A stretch of 48,965 nucleotides of DNA, taken from positions 1 to 48,965 of the forward strand of contig JAEZFP010000036.1 of assembly GCA_023417475.1 (NCBI GenBank). Reading direction: 5' to 3'. This document shows positions 17,097-25,384 of this stretch, one piece after another. The notes below the pieces were generated by a model. That model searched no databases, was not told the origin of the DNA, and saw only the letters and a program-made list of their open reading frames with translations. Positions within the stretch are counted from its first letter, which is position 1; every line of letters starts with the position of its first letter. Origin of the DNA: Bacillota bacterium (GTDB taxonomy: Bacteria > Bacillota > UBA4882 > UBA8346). Both the position numbers and the translations under genes were made by a program.

Positions 17097-19391
17097 ATGA
17101 AAATACTGGGGAAATTATTTTCAAACATCAACAATATCAATAAAAATATCTTTTTTGAAACGTTGCTTCTCATCGGGGCTTTATGTCTGTTAATTATCGC
17201 TTATGTGATTGTGTTTGCTTTTTTCCCGATCGTCAAAGCCAATCAGGAAAAAAACATCTCCCTCTACTCCAACGCTGTAAATAGTGTGCAATCAATGGTG
17301 GATTATTCGTTATTAAACATGCACGACATTTTGACCAAGACCAGTCAGGAAAGGTGCATTATCAACGCTATCGTCTCACCCGAGTCCAATTCCAGCGACA
17401 TGGAAGTGTTGTTTAGCATTTCCTCGTTAAGCGGGGAGAATGAACTGATTGACAAAGTCTTTTTATACATACCCAAAAACGACAAGGTCTTTATTTCCAA
17501 ATATGTCTTAACTAATCTCGATCAATTTTCAAACAAAGATATTATCGACAATTACTACGGCAATTCGAACAACGGCAATTGTATCGAACGCAACGGACGA
17601 ATTACGCGAATTATTCAATATGGCGCCGATTTATATTTAGTTCGTGATTTTCCCTTGGACGGAGCCAAACGTTTAGGAACCTTTTTTATTAAACTGAATA
17701 AAAACAAGCTTTTGCGCAATGCCAGCATTACAAAAGCGGTATCCCCCAATGAACTTTTTATTTATGATTCAAAGGGGTTACCGCTCTTTAATGAACCGGC
17801 GTCAAACCAATACCGGGGTGTTTTGTCTTCAATTAAAGCCGGCGCCACGAACATCGTTGGAAAGGTGAACCGGCGGCTTTTTTTGTATTCAAAATCAGGC
17901 ATTACCCAACTTCAGTACTTTTTTACTATTGATGAGGCTAAAATACTCAATATTCGGCAAATCGTTTTTTTACCCGTTCCGATTCTAATCTTATGCCTTT
18001 TAATGGCTCTTTTTGTCACGAAAAAGATCTTGCTTCCCATCAAAAACATTTTATATATTGCCAACAATACGAAAATTGACAATTGGAATCACCGCATTGC
18101 GACCAATTCCGCAAATGGGTTGGAAACCGACCGCTCATCCAATTCCATTAACGATTTGAAAATTACCTTTGCAAATGTTCTGAACAGTATTAGCCATTTG
18201 ACAAACACCCTTAAAGTGTTGCAACCGGATATTTTAGACATTATTTTTCAAGATTTGCTATCCGGAAAACCCATGCAAATCCCGGATATCGCCAATGTTT
18301 TAAACAGTGTTAACAGTCCCATCACCGTCGACGGCATTTATAATATTTTGGTTTTGGACATTGAGCGTACTGAAGCCCTCCCGCTGATCGATGACTTTTG
18401 GGCATTATGTAAAAATGTTTTGGATGAAAAAAACGGCGGCAACTTCGAAGCGTATTATCTTCATACGATTACCGCTTATTCATATGTAATTATCTTTCAA
18501 TTTGATAAAGTCGCTCCGATCGGCAATATAAAATTGTTTGTTTCGGAACTCCGGGAGAACTTTCTGCGGAAAGCCGGGAATTTGAATATGGATATCGCCA
18601 TTCGGAGCGGCAATACCTGTAATTCCATTCTCGATCTCCATTTTTCGTTTAATAAAGCTTGCCAACAAAACGCTTCGGATCCAAGCGTCAATGCCAGTAA
18701 CGTTCTTCCCGATTCGGACACTTATTATAATCAAGACTATTTTGCCGAACATTCCCAGCAGTTTTTTGAATTATTGCGAACCAACAACGAGACCGGCGCT
18801 TTATTATCCGTTCAACAAGTGTTAAATGACATTCACGGCAAAAACGATCTCGAGTACGCTAGACTCCACTATAATCTGTACGTCGAATCCATCTTTGACA
18901 TTTTACTGAAGTTCAAAAACATTAATTTCAATAAAAGCGATCTGTTTCAGATTGAAACGATTATCAATACTACCAACAATCCGGAAGACATGAAATCCGC
19001 CATCAATGTCTTCCATCAACAAGTTATCGCCTTAGCCCTGATTCATTACAAAAAACTAAATAATCCCTATATCATTAAGGCGGAAAATTACATTATGAAA
19101 TGTTACGACGATCCTTCCCTATCATTAAGCACCGTGGCTGAATTCTTGAATACCAACGCCACTTATCTCAGTAAATTATTTAAAGAAAGAGTCGGCACCA
19201 ACTTTAACGACTATTTAAATTCGTATCGAATTGAAAAGGCCAAAGCCTTACTCTGCAATTCGGATATTAAAATCGAATCGGTAGCGATCGCGACCGGATT
19301 TAATTCCCAACAAAATTTTATTCGCGTATTTAAAAAAAGCGAGGGAATCACACCCGGCCAATATCGATACCGGAATCAAGACGCTGTTTAG
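17097..19391 (+). CDS. Membrane-bound AraC-family regulator with extracytoplasmic sensor
   Basis: A 765-residue one-component regulator. A first transmembrane helix lies near residues 18-42 (LLLIGALCLLIIAYVIVFAFF), an extracytoplasmic sensor of about 240 residues follows, then a second helix (LPVPILILCLLMALFV) and a HAMP-like stretch. A middle cytoplasmic region links to two C-terminal AraC helix-turn-helices, with SLSTVAEFLNTNATYLSKLF and IKIESVAIATGFNSQQNFIRVFKKSEGITP seen as separate blocks. The architecture is that of YesN/Rhs-type carbohydrate regulators. ATG 17097 follows GGAGG by about eight bases. Divergent from the uptake operon and upstream of GH105, it probably activates both on sensing a uronate oligosaccharide outside the cell. 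Confidence 0.88.
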   Translation: MKILGKLFSNINNINKNIFFETLLLIGALCLLIIAYVIVFAFFPIVKANQEKNISLYSNAVNSVQSMVDYSLLNMHDILTKTSQERCIINAIVSPESNSSDMEVLFSISSLSGENELIDKVFLYIPKNDKVFISKYVLTNLDQFSNKDIIDNYYGNSNNGNCIERNGRITRIIQYGADLYLVRDFPLDGAKRLGTFFIKLNKNKLLRNASITKAVSPNELFIYDSKGLPLFNEPASNQYRGVLSSIKAGATNIVGKVNRRLFLYSKSGITQLQYFFTIDEAKILNIRQIVFLPVPILILCLLMALFVTKKILLPIKNILYIANNTKIDNWNHRIATNSANGLETDRSSNSINDLKITFANVLNSISHLTNTLKVLQPDILDIIFQDLLSGKPMQIPDIANVLNSVNSPITVDGIYNILVLDIERTEALPLIDDFWALCKNVLDEKNGGNFEAYYLHTITAYSYVIIFQFDKVAPIGNIKLFVSELRENFLRKAGNLNMDIAIRSGNTCNSILDLHFSFNKACQQNASDPSVNASNVLPDSDTYYNQDYFAEHSQQFFELLRTNNETGALLSVQQVLNDIHGKNDLEYARLHYNLYVESIFDILLKFKNINFNKSDLFQIETIINTTNNPEDMKSAINVFHQQVIALALIHYKKLNNPYIIKAENYIMKCYDDPSLSLSTVAEFLNTNATYLSKLFKERVGTNFNDYLNSYRIEKAKALLCNSDIKIESVAIATGFNSQQNFIRVFKKSEGITPGQYRYRNQDAV

Positions 19392-19524
19392 GAAAGCTGT
19401 CCGCTATTCGCCGTATTAATCGTCAATCGGGTTCAGGCATAAAACTCCATTTTGGCAAGGGCATTCTTCCGTCCATATCCCAAAAGGAACGGCCGAGTTA
19501 AAATACGTTAAAAAATAGCTTTCT

Positions 19525-19555
19525 TTGCAATAAAATACACTTTTTATGTTATAAT
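19525..19555 (+). promoter_or_regulatory. Candidate promoter of the GH105 gene
   Basis: TTGCAA (19525-19530) and TATAAT (19550-19555) are 19 bp apart; the long spacer suggests an activator-dependent promoter. The rest of 19392-19636 holds no gene. Confidence 0.5.
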
Positions 19556-19636
19556 TGGGCTAACTTATTTTCATACCATTCACTGTACCCATTGCAATGA
19601 CGATGGAATGATCATTTGGAAGAGAGGAACGTGACG

Positions 19637-20764
19637 ATGAGTTTTCCCGAATCAACAGCAAACCAGACCGCTGTTCAACGAACCCCCCTTCAATGGGCCG
19701 AAACGGCCTGCGCCACGCTGATGAAGAAATTCGCGCCCGAAGACTTGCCACCGGTGGGGCGTTTCCACTATCATCAGGGTGTTTTTTTATTGGGGATGGA
19801 ACGATGCTGGCGGGCAACGCAAGACGAAAAATATCTCACCTATATCAAACGGTGGGTCGACAGTCTGATCCGGCCCGACGGCAGTATTGTCCTTTATAAC
19901 TCCGACGAGTTGGACGATATTCAACCCGGCGTATTGTTGTTCAATCTATATGAACAGACCGGCGACGAACGCTACCGCAAAGCGCTGGATACCTTACTGG
20001 CGTGGTTGCCGGTTTGGAAATTAAACGCCGAGGGCGGTTTCTGGCACAAAACGCGTTACCCTAATCAAATGTGGTTGGACTCGTTGTATATGGGCGGCCC
20101 GATTGGAATTCAATACGGCGCCACATTCGGCGACCGCAGCTATTTTGAGTTGTTGGTCCGGCAGGCGTTGCTGATCGAAAAGCATACCAAAGACCCCAAG
20201 ACCGGTCTGTTTTATCACGGTTGGGACCAAAGCAAGGAAGCGGTTTGGGCCGATCCCGAAACCGGCTGCGCGCCGGAGTTCTGGGGCCGGGCCATGGGCT
20301 GGTACCCGGTGGCGGTGTTGGATATGTTGGACTATCTGCCCACCGATCATGAAAATCGGACGCAGTTGATCGCCATTCTCGAAGACGTCATCAAGGCGAT
20401 CTTTAAATTTCAAGACCCGGCCAGCGGATTATGGTATCAGGTATTGGATAAAGGTGATCGCCCCGACAATTGGCTGGAAACCTCCTGTTCCTGTCTGTTT
20501 GTCACTGCCGCCGCCAAAGCGGTTCGGAAAGGTCTGCTTGACCCGTCCTATCTCACGGCGGCCTGGAAAGGTTATCAAGGCGTCATCGACCGGCTCGGCG
20601 CGGACGAAACCGGCGGTATCATCATCGGCGATATCTGTATCGGCACCGGCATCGGCGACTATCCCCATTATATCGCCCGGCCGCGCAGTGAAAACGACCT
20701 GCACGGCACCGGCGCCTTCCTGTTTATGTGCACCGAAATGGCGTTGGCGCAGCCGGAACGGTAA
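19637..20764 (+). CDS. GH105 unsaturated uronyl/rhamnogalacturonyl hydrolase
   Basis: A 375-residue protein of the GH88/GH105 alpha6/alpha6-barrel hydrolases. They remove the unsaturated uronic acid left at the non-reducing end of pectin-type oligosaccharides by lyases. Recognisable blocks are QMWLDSLYMGGP (with the catalytic-region Asp), FWGRAMGWYPVAVLDML, the CIGTGIGDY segment and DLHGTGAFLF near the end. There is no signal peptide, so it works in the cytoplasm on imported oligosaccharides. I chose ATG 19637 because GAGAGGA lies eight bases before it; upstream in-frame codons overlap that site. The product would feed the uronate enzymes of the opposite operon. Its terminator is broken by a MITE-like insertion. 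Confidence 0.9.
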   Translation: MSFPESTANQTAVQRTPLQWAETACATLMKKFAPEDLPPVGRFHYHQGVFLLGMERCWRATQDEKYLTYIKRWVDSLIRPDGSIVLYNSDELDDIQPGVLLFNLYEQTGDERYRKALDTLLAWLPVWKLNAEGGFWHKTRYPNQMWLDSLYMGGPIGIQYGATFGDRSYFELLVRQALLIEKHTKDPKTGLFYHGWDQSKEAVWADPETGCAPEFWGRAMGWYPVAVLDMLDYLPTDHENRTQLIAILEDVIKAIFKFQDPASGLWYQVLDKGDRPDNWLETSCSCLFVTAAAKAVRKGLLDPSYLTAAWKGYQGVIDRLGADETGGIIIGDICIGTGIGDYPHYIARPRSENDLHGTGAFLFMCTEMALAQPER

Positions 20765-20806
20765 CATCCATCATCCGTTCTGACGAAGTTATCCTTTATC
20801 TACATA

Positions 20807-20962
20807 AAAAGCAGCGGTTCAAGCCAAGCCACTGAAAAACCTCCGCTCTGAAAGATTGACCTACAATATATCGTGATTAGCTTGTTTTAGGCTATCAATA
20901 TATTGTAGGTCAATGTTATTTCGAGCAGTTTTTCAGTGGCCTCGTTCAAGCCGCTACTTTTT
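20807..20962. terminator. GH105 terminator split by an insertion
   Basis: Left half AAAAAGCAGCGGTTCAAG and right half TTCAAGCCGCTACTTTTTTTT lie either side of an inserted element. Joined at the duplicated GTTCAAGCC they give AGCGG-TTCAAG-CCGCT followed by a T tract, an ordinary bidirectional terminator. The insertion is itself palindromic, so a long hairpin ending in the T tract still forms. Confidence 0.75.
20826..20943. mobile_element. MITE-like palindromic element with 9-bp target duplication
   Basis: A 118-bp non-coding element flanked by exact direct repeats GTTCAAGCC at 20817-20825 and 20944-20952. Its ends are inverted copies of GCCACTGAAAAAC. Internally ATTGACCTACAATATAT is repeated in inverted orientation, so nearly the whole unit folds into one long hairpin with a small loop near CTTGTTTTAG. 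No open frame is present; a transposase would have to act in trans. I cannot assign the parent IS family. Confidence 0.75.
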
Positions 20963-21058
20963 TTTATATCCAAATTACGTCACTGATCGTGAACCTCAGC
21001 AAGATGTTTACCACAAAGTGTCAACAGTCACCCCGTCAGATCCGTTCCAGCCTATTGC

Positions 21059-21811
21059 TTATTCCGGATCGACAGAACGATTGGGAATATTGATATTGGC
21101 AGTCACCGTTGCCGCCGACTCGTCCAAGTCCTGACCGGCTAGCTTCCGCAACAAGCGCTCTTTGAACACAAACAGCAACAACAGCAGGATTACGACGATA
21201 ATTAAAATATATAACGCCGGTCCGAACTGCCGTTGCTTGATATTTTCCCCAATATAGGAGGACCCGAGCATGCACGGTATCCGGGCCGTTAACGCCAGGG
21301 CCAAAAAGCGCACCGGGTTTAACGGGGTCAGGCCGACAATGTACGTTAGAATATCTTTGGGAATCTCGGGAATCAGGAATAACAGAAACAACACCCGTTC
21401 CGCTTTGGGATGATTGATCAAAAAGTGGAAACGTTCAAACTGTTTGGCCGGAATCGCAATTCGGATCAAACCCGCCCCAAAGGTGGCCGAAAGCCAAAAA
21501 ACAATCATCATCCCCAACGCGACGCCAATCAGCGAGTACACGGTCCCCAATAACGTTCCGTAGAGATAACCGCCGGTAATGAAGAGCAATTCGCTGGGAA
21601 TGGGAGCTAAAATCACCATCAACGTTTGCAGGAGGATAAACACCAACACGCTTAATTCACCGTAGGCGGCGAGGAAACTGCGCAGGCGCGCGGGATTGTT
21701 CACCACCGCGGTTATAACCGCGCCGTAATGAACCACGATGTAAATCACTACTCCCAGCAATGACAATGCGGCTACCGTTTGAATGATCCGCCGCTTCCAG
21801 GAAAATTCCAT
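21059..21811 (-). CDS. TVP38/TMEM64 (VTT/DedA-like) membrane protein
   Basis: A 250-residue inner-membrane protein with the VTT domain. After an N-terminal helix come the conserved LAPIPSELLFITGGYLYG-like re-entrant segment, then GMMIVFWLSATFG, a LIPEIPKD motif and C-terminal helices. Related proteins act in lipid flipping or membrane homeostasis; no substrate can be given. ATG 21811 follows GGTGGAG by a few bases; longer in-frame starts up to 21871 lack a ribosome site. It stands alone, downstream of the ech-hyp operon terminator in the same direction. The C-terminal tail is polar. Confidence 0.82.
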   Translation of the reverse strand: MEFSWKRRIIQTVAALSLLGVVIYIVVHYGAVITAVVNNPARLRSFLAAYGELSVLVFILLQTLMVILAPIPSELLFITGGYLYGTLLGTVYSLIGVALGMMIVFWLSATFGAGLIRIAIPAKQFERFHFLINHPKAERVLFLLFLIPEIPKDILTYIVGLTPLNPVRFLALALTARIPCMLGSSYIGENIKQRQFGPALYILIIVVILLLLLFVFKERLLRKLAGQDLDESAATVTANINIPNRSVDPE

Positions 21812-21892
21812 CAAGCTCCACCAAACCCCGCCAAGGTTATTCCTTCCCATTTCGACGAACATCGCCGACAATTAGTTCATTGATCTAATCTT

Positions 21893-21927
21893 ATCAAAAA
21901 ACCGGCCCCCTCGCTATTGGGCCGGTT
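21893..21927 (-). terminator. Terminator of the ech-hyp operon
   Basis: On the minus strand ACCGGCCC pairs with GGGCCGGT and runs into TTTTTTG. It lies about 40 bp after the hypB stop. Confidence 0.85.
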
Positions 21928-21969
21928 GAAATTCGGTTCTTTTAAGTTATTTTTAACGTAACGTCCGTT

Positions 21970-22626
21970 TTATTTGATTCCTTGCTTCGCAAGCCCCTTT
22001 AGCCACCCGGCCAGTTCGTCCAGACCCGCTCCGGTGGTACAGGAGACCTCAAACAAGGGCGCTTTTTGATTTAACGCCCGGATCCCCTTGACAAAACTTG
22101 CTTTGTCAAAGCGGATATAAGGCAGCAGGTCGGTTTTGCTTAAGACGATCACATCGGCCGCTTCAAACATGGAGATATATTTATACGGCTTGTCATGACC
22201 TTCCGGGACGCTGGCGATCACCAGCCGGACAGTCTCGCCAAGGTCGAAGGCGGACGGACAGATCAGGTTGCCGACATTTTCAATGAAAAGAACCGAATCG
22301 TCCTGCGGTTGCAATTCAGCGACCGCTTCCTTGATCATGTTGGCGTCCAAATGGCAACCGCCGCCGGTATTGATCTGCAACGCCGGAATCCCCATGGCGT
22401 CAAATTGCTCGGCGTCGATGGCCGACGCGATATCCCCTTCGATGACGCTAAAGGAAAGTTCGGCCGTGAGCCGGTTGATCAACTCCGTCAACAACGTGGT
22501 TTTGCCGGCGCCCGGCGAAGCCATCACATTGACGGCGGTGATTCCTTTGGCCGCAAACTCCGCCCGGTTCGCCGCCGCCAACTCCTCGTTGCAGGACAAG
22601 ATCTCTTCCATCACCATAATTTTCAT
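21970..22626 (-). CDS. hypB: Hydrogenase nickel-insertion GTPase HypB
   Basis: A 218-residue SIMIBI GTPase that delivers nickel to the hydrogenase large subunit together with HypA. P-loop ASPGAGKTTLL near residue 36, the metal-site motif GGGCHLDANM, switch region ENVGNLICP and the nucleotide-specificity motif SKTDLLPY are all present. It lacks the N-terminal CxxCGC nickel site and any His-rich tail, so it is a delivery rather than a storage version. TGGGAGG precedes the ATG by about eight bases. It is the last gene of the ech operon, directly after hypA. Confidence 0.93.
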   Translation of the reverse strand: MKIMVMEEILSCNEELAAANRAEFAAKGITAVNVMASPGAGKTTLLTELINRLTAELSFSVIEGDIASAIDAEQFDAMGIPALQINTGGGCHLDANMIKEAVAELQPQDDSVLFIENVGNLICPSAFDLGETVRLVIASVPEGHDKPYKYISMFEAADVIVLSKTDLLPYIRFDKASFVKGIRALNQKAPLFEVSCTTGAGLDELAGWLKGLAKQGIK

Positions 22627-22650
22627 CGCAATACCTCCCAGCGATTAAAA

Positions 22651-23004
22651 CTAATCATCCGCCGTGGCGACCTCAATGCTTTCCACGTAAAATTCTTTCC
22701 CAACTTCGGTGGGGGTTCCGTCGTTGCCGCAAACCGGACAATCAAAGCCGTGGACCGGTTTGACGAAAGTTTTCTCGCATTGTTCGCAATAAAACTCGGC
22801 CCGGACCCGTCTGAAATTCAGCGCGGCGCCCTCAGCCGGGGTTCCGGCGGCGATCAACGGAAAATATAAACGCACCGAGTCATCGACGACCGTCGCCAGG
22901 TCGCCGATGACCAGGTTAATGGTAGTAATCTTGTTCGCCCCGGCTTTTGCCGCTTCAGCGACCGCGATCCGGATAATGCTTTGGGTAACCGAATACTCGT
23001 GCAT
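22651..23004 (-). CDS. hypA: Hydrogenase maturation nickel chaperone HypA
   Basis: A 117-residue HypA. The N-terminal MHE forms the nickel site (His2), and a zinc site is formed by two CxxC pairs, CEQC and CPVC, near residues 75-92. Length is normal. It hands nickel to HypB for insertion into EchE. It is 14 bp downstream of echF and 24 bp upstream of hypB, clearly cotranscribed. HypC, HypD, HypE and HypF, needed for the Fe(CN)2CO part of the site, are not in this window and must be elsewhere. Confidence 0.94.
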   Translation of the reverse strand: MHEYSVTQSIIRIAVAEAAKAGANKITTINLVIGDLATVVDDSVRLYFPLIAAGTPAEGAALNFRRVRAEFYCEQCEKTFVKPVHGFDCPVCGNDGTPTEVGKEFYVESIEVATADD

Positions 23005-23018
23005 CCCTTATCCCTTGC

Positions 23019-23393
23019 TCAACCGGCCGGAGCAGTCGGGTTCTCCGGCGCTTCCTTCGGCGCTTGGACGAATTTCAACTTATCTTTTGCAGCCGACACC
23101 GAACTATGCGTCTCATCCATATAAAGGCATTTTTTCGGACAAACCTCGGCGCAAACGCCGCAAATTACGCATTTGAAGGGATCAATCTCCCAGCTTTTGC
23201 TGTTCCGGTCGACGGTAATCGCGTCGGCGGGACATTTTTTAGCGCAAATCCCGCAGAAAATACACTTGTCGGGATCGATGCCCTGAACTTTGCCGCGGCT
23301 CGCTGTGAAGGCGGTCCGTTTTTCAAACGGATAGCGGCGGGTCGCCGGTCCTTTGCCCAGGTTTTTAAAGATGTTGCCGATCATATCAAACAT
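23019..23393 (-). CDS. echF: Ech hydrogenase subunit F, 2[4Fe-4S] ferredoxin-like
   Basis: A 124-residue polyferredoxin subunit with two cluster motifs, CIFCGICAKKCP and CVICGVCAEVCP, near the middle. It carries electrons from soluble ferredoxin to the EchC/EchE module. The C terminus is an Ala/Pro/Glu-rich tail. The N-terminal FKNLGKGPATRRYPFE segment resembles the NuoI-type subunits of group 4 hydrogenases. It follows echE by about 40 bp. Confidence 0.9.
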   Translation of the reverse strand: MFDMIGNIFKNLGKGPATRRYPFEKRTAFTASRGKVQGIDPDKCIFCGICAKKCPADAITVDRNSKSWEIDPFKCVICGVCAEVCPKKCLYMDETHSSVSAAKDKLKFVQAPKEAPENPTAPAG

Positions 23394-23435
23394 GAATCTA
23401 GCCCTCCTCGAGCATCATCGCTCAAATGTCAAATT

Positions 23436-24512
23436 TTAACGTTCGGTACAACTGATGCAAGGGTCAACCGTTAAAATCAAGATCGGGACATCGGCCAAAT
23501 GATGACCGGGAAGCATCTTTAACAAGGTCGGAATGTTAGCGAAGGTTGGCGTCCGAACCCGCACCCGATCGAGGGTTTTCCCGCCGTTGGCCCGCATGTA
23601 ATACAACGCTTCGCCCCGCGGTTGTTCGACTCTGGAGATAACCTCGCCGTTGGGGTTGCCTTTGACCGGGACGCTGATTTCGCCTTCGGGAATTTTGGCG
23701 ATGGCCTGTTTGATCAGATCGACCGATTGGTAAATCTCCCGCAAGCGGCACTTGGTTCGGGCATGACAGTCGCCGTCGGTCTCCACCACCGGTTCAAAAT
23801 CCAGTTCGCCGTAGGCGGCGTAACCCAAGGTCCGGATGTCTTCGTTGACCCCGCTGCCCCGGGCCATTGGCCCGACCGCGCCCCATAACATGGCGTTTTC
23901 TTTGGAAAGCGCGCCGATGCCGACTAAACGGTGTTTGACGGTATAATCTTTAAAGAAGACGTTTTCCACTTGCTCGACGTCGCTTTGAACTTCGTTAACC
24001 ACTTTGACGATCTTGACCAGGTTTTCCGGGGAGATGTCGCGGCGGGTTCCGCCGATCTGGTTGGTGGAGATGATCACCCGGCTGCCGGCGGTCTCTTCCA
24101 TAATATCCATGATCTTTTCACGGTCGCGCCAGACTTGCATAAACAAGCTTTCAAACCCAAACGCGTCGGCCAGCAGTCCCAGCCACAACAAGTGGCTGTG
24201 CATCCGGTGGAGTTCGCCCCAGATCACCCGCAAATAACGGGCCCGGTCCGGCACGGTGATCCCCATCAGGTTCTCCATGCCCTGGCAATAGGCCAAGCCG
24301 TGTTTGAAACTGCAGATGCCGCAGATCCGTTCGATAATTAAAACGTTTTGATTAAAATCTTTGGTTTCGGTCAGCTTTTCAAGTCCCCGGTGGACGTAGC
24401 CGATGGCCGGGATGGCCTCGACGATCTTCTCGTCTTCCATCACCAGTTTCAGTTGGAGCGGCTCCGGCAAGACCGGGTGCTGGGGTCCGAAAGGAATGAC
24501 GGTCTTACTCAT
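23436..24512 (-). CDS. echE: Ech [NiFe] hydrogenase large subunit EchE
   Basis: A 358-residue group 4 [NiFe] hydrogenase catalytic subunit, homologous to NuoD. The N-terminal nickel-binding motif RICGICSFKH and the C-terminal DPCISC are both intact, so it should bind the Ni-Fe site and act as a true hydrogenase rather than a Complex I-type subunit. The sequence ends at DPCISCTER, only a few residues after the motif, so as in other Ech enzymes there may be no cleavable C-terminal peptide and no need for a protease. It overlaps echD by 8 bp. In the cell it reduces protons using ferredoxin and drives ion pumping. Confidence 0.95.
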   Translation of the reverse strand: MSKTVIPFGPQHPVLPEPLQLKLVMEDEKIVEAIPAIGYVHRGLEKLTETKDFNQNVLIIERICGICSFKHGLAYCQGMENLMGITVPDRARYLRVIWGELHRMHSHLLWLGLLADAFGFESLFMQVWRDREKIMDIMEETAGSRVIISTNQIGGTRRDISPENLVKIVKVVNEVQSDVEQVENVFFKDYTVKHRLVGIGALSKENAMLWGAVGPMARGSGVNEDIRTLGYAAYGELDFEPVVETDGDCHARTKCRLREIYQSVDLIKQAIAKIPEGEISVPVKGNPNGEVISRVEQPRGEALYYMRANGGKTLDRVRVRTPTFANIPTLLKMLPGHHLADVPILILTVDPCISCTER

Positions 24513-24888
24513 TGGCGGATCCCCCTTTTTGAATAATGGTAATCTGACGGGACATCGGCGACACGATCTCGTCGTCGTTGAGCAACATCCGTCCGTTATA
24601 GTCGATGGCGATATTGGTAATGTTCACTCCGAAAAGCTCTTTAATCTCATTCTCCAACAACACCGCGCCAAAAAAGATTCCGGAAATGCTCGGGACTTCC
24701 TCGCCTTGGCCCACGGTGATCCGGCAATGTTTCATTGCGAGCGCTTTATCGAAATGATATAAGATATCTTTGGTGCCGTCGCCGTTGTCGACGCAGGTGC
24801 CGGTGATAAACCGGTAGCCGTTATGCAACATGTCCTGCGCGAAACCCAACAGGGCGTCGGTGGCGATATTGGTAACATTGTCGATCAT
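24505..24888 (-). CDS. echD: Ech hydrogenase subunit D, NuoC-like
   Basis: A 127-residue peripheral subunit related to NuoC. The segment ending LLENEIKELFGVNITNIAIDYNGRMLL carries the family's conserved Glu-Leu-Phe-Gly core. ATG 24888 is chosen because AGGAGG lies nearby upstream; a longer in-frame start at 25011 would overlap most of the echC end and lacks a ribosome site. It overlaps the echC stop by 4 bp, indicating coupled translation, and overlaps echE by 8 bp. It helps join the hydrogenase module to the membrane part. Confidence 0.88.
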   Translation of the reverse strand: MIDNVTNIATDALLGFAQDMLHNGYRFITGTCVDNGDGTKDILYHFDKALAMKHCRITVGQGEEVPSISGIFFGAVLLENEIKELFGVNITNIAIDYNGRMLLNDDEIVSPMSRQITIIQKGGSANE

Positions 24889-25367
24889 TGTAAACCTCCT
24901 ACGGCCGTTACTTTTTGCTGCGTCCGCTTTTGGCTTAACGCTTCGGCTTTCGCTTCCATTTTGGAGAGGGCCATCACGATTCCGTCGATGATCGCCTCCG
25001 GTTTGGCGCAACAGCCGGGGACATAAACGTCAACCGGCAACACTTGGTCGACGCCGCCCAAAACATTGTAACATTCGGTGAAAACCCCGCCGGTGCAAGC
25101 GCAAGCTCCGACCGCCACCACCGCTTTGGGTTCGGGCATTTGGTCATAGAGGTTCTTCAAAACCTCGGCGTTCCGCTTATTGACCGAGCCGGTCACCACT
25201 AAAACATCGGCGTGTTTCGGGTTGCCGACGTTGATGATTCCAAACCGTTCCACATCATATAACGGGGTGAGACAGGCCAATGTCTCGATATCGCAACCAT
25301 TACAACTGGTGCAGTCATAATGCAGAACCCATGGCGATTTAAGGCGTGATTTCTTGATTAGACCCAT
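24885..25367 (-). CDS. echC: Ech hydrogenase small subunit EchC, NuoB-like
   Basis: A 160-residue small subunit with one [4Fe-4S] cluster that passes electrons to the active site. The cluster residues are seen in CTSCNGCDIE (the two Cys of the CxGCD type), GACACTGG and VPGCCAKPE, matching the NuoB/EchC pattern. GGTGAGC lies upstream of the ATG. A short tail rich in Gln and Lys follows the domain. It is between echB (17 bp upstream) and echD. Confidence 0.93.
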   Translation of the reverse strand: MGLIKKSRLKSPWVLHYDCTSCNGCDIETLACLTPLYDVERFGIINVGNPKHADVLVVTGSVNKRNAEVLKNLYDQMPEPKAVVAVGACACTGGVFTECYNVLGGVDQVLPVDVYVPGCCAKPEAIIDGIVMALSKMEAKAEALSQKRTQQKVTAVGGLQ

Positions 25368-25384
25368 TGTAGCTCACCTTCCTA

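Noticed and set aside
20826..20943. CRISPR-like or riboswitch structure
   Set aside because: Exact flanking 9-bp direct repeats and inverted ends make an inserted MITE the simpler reading.
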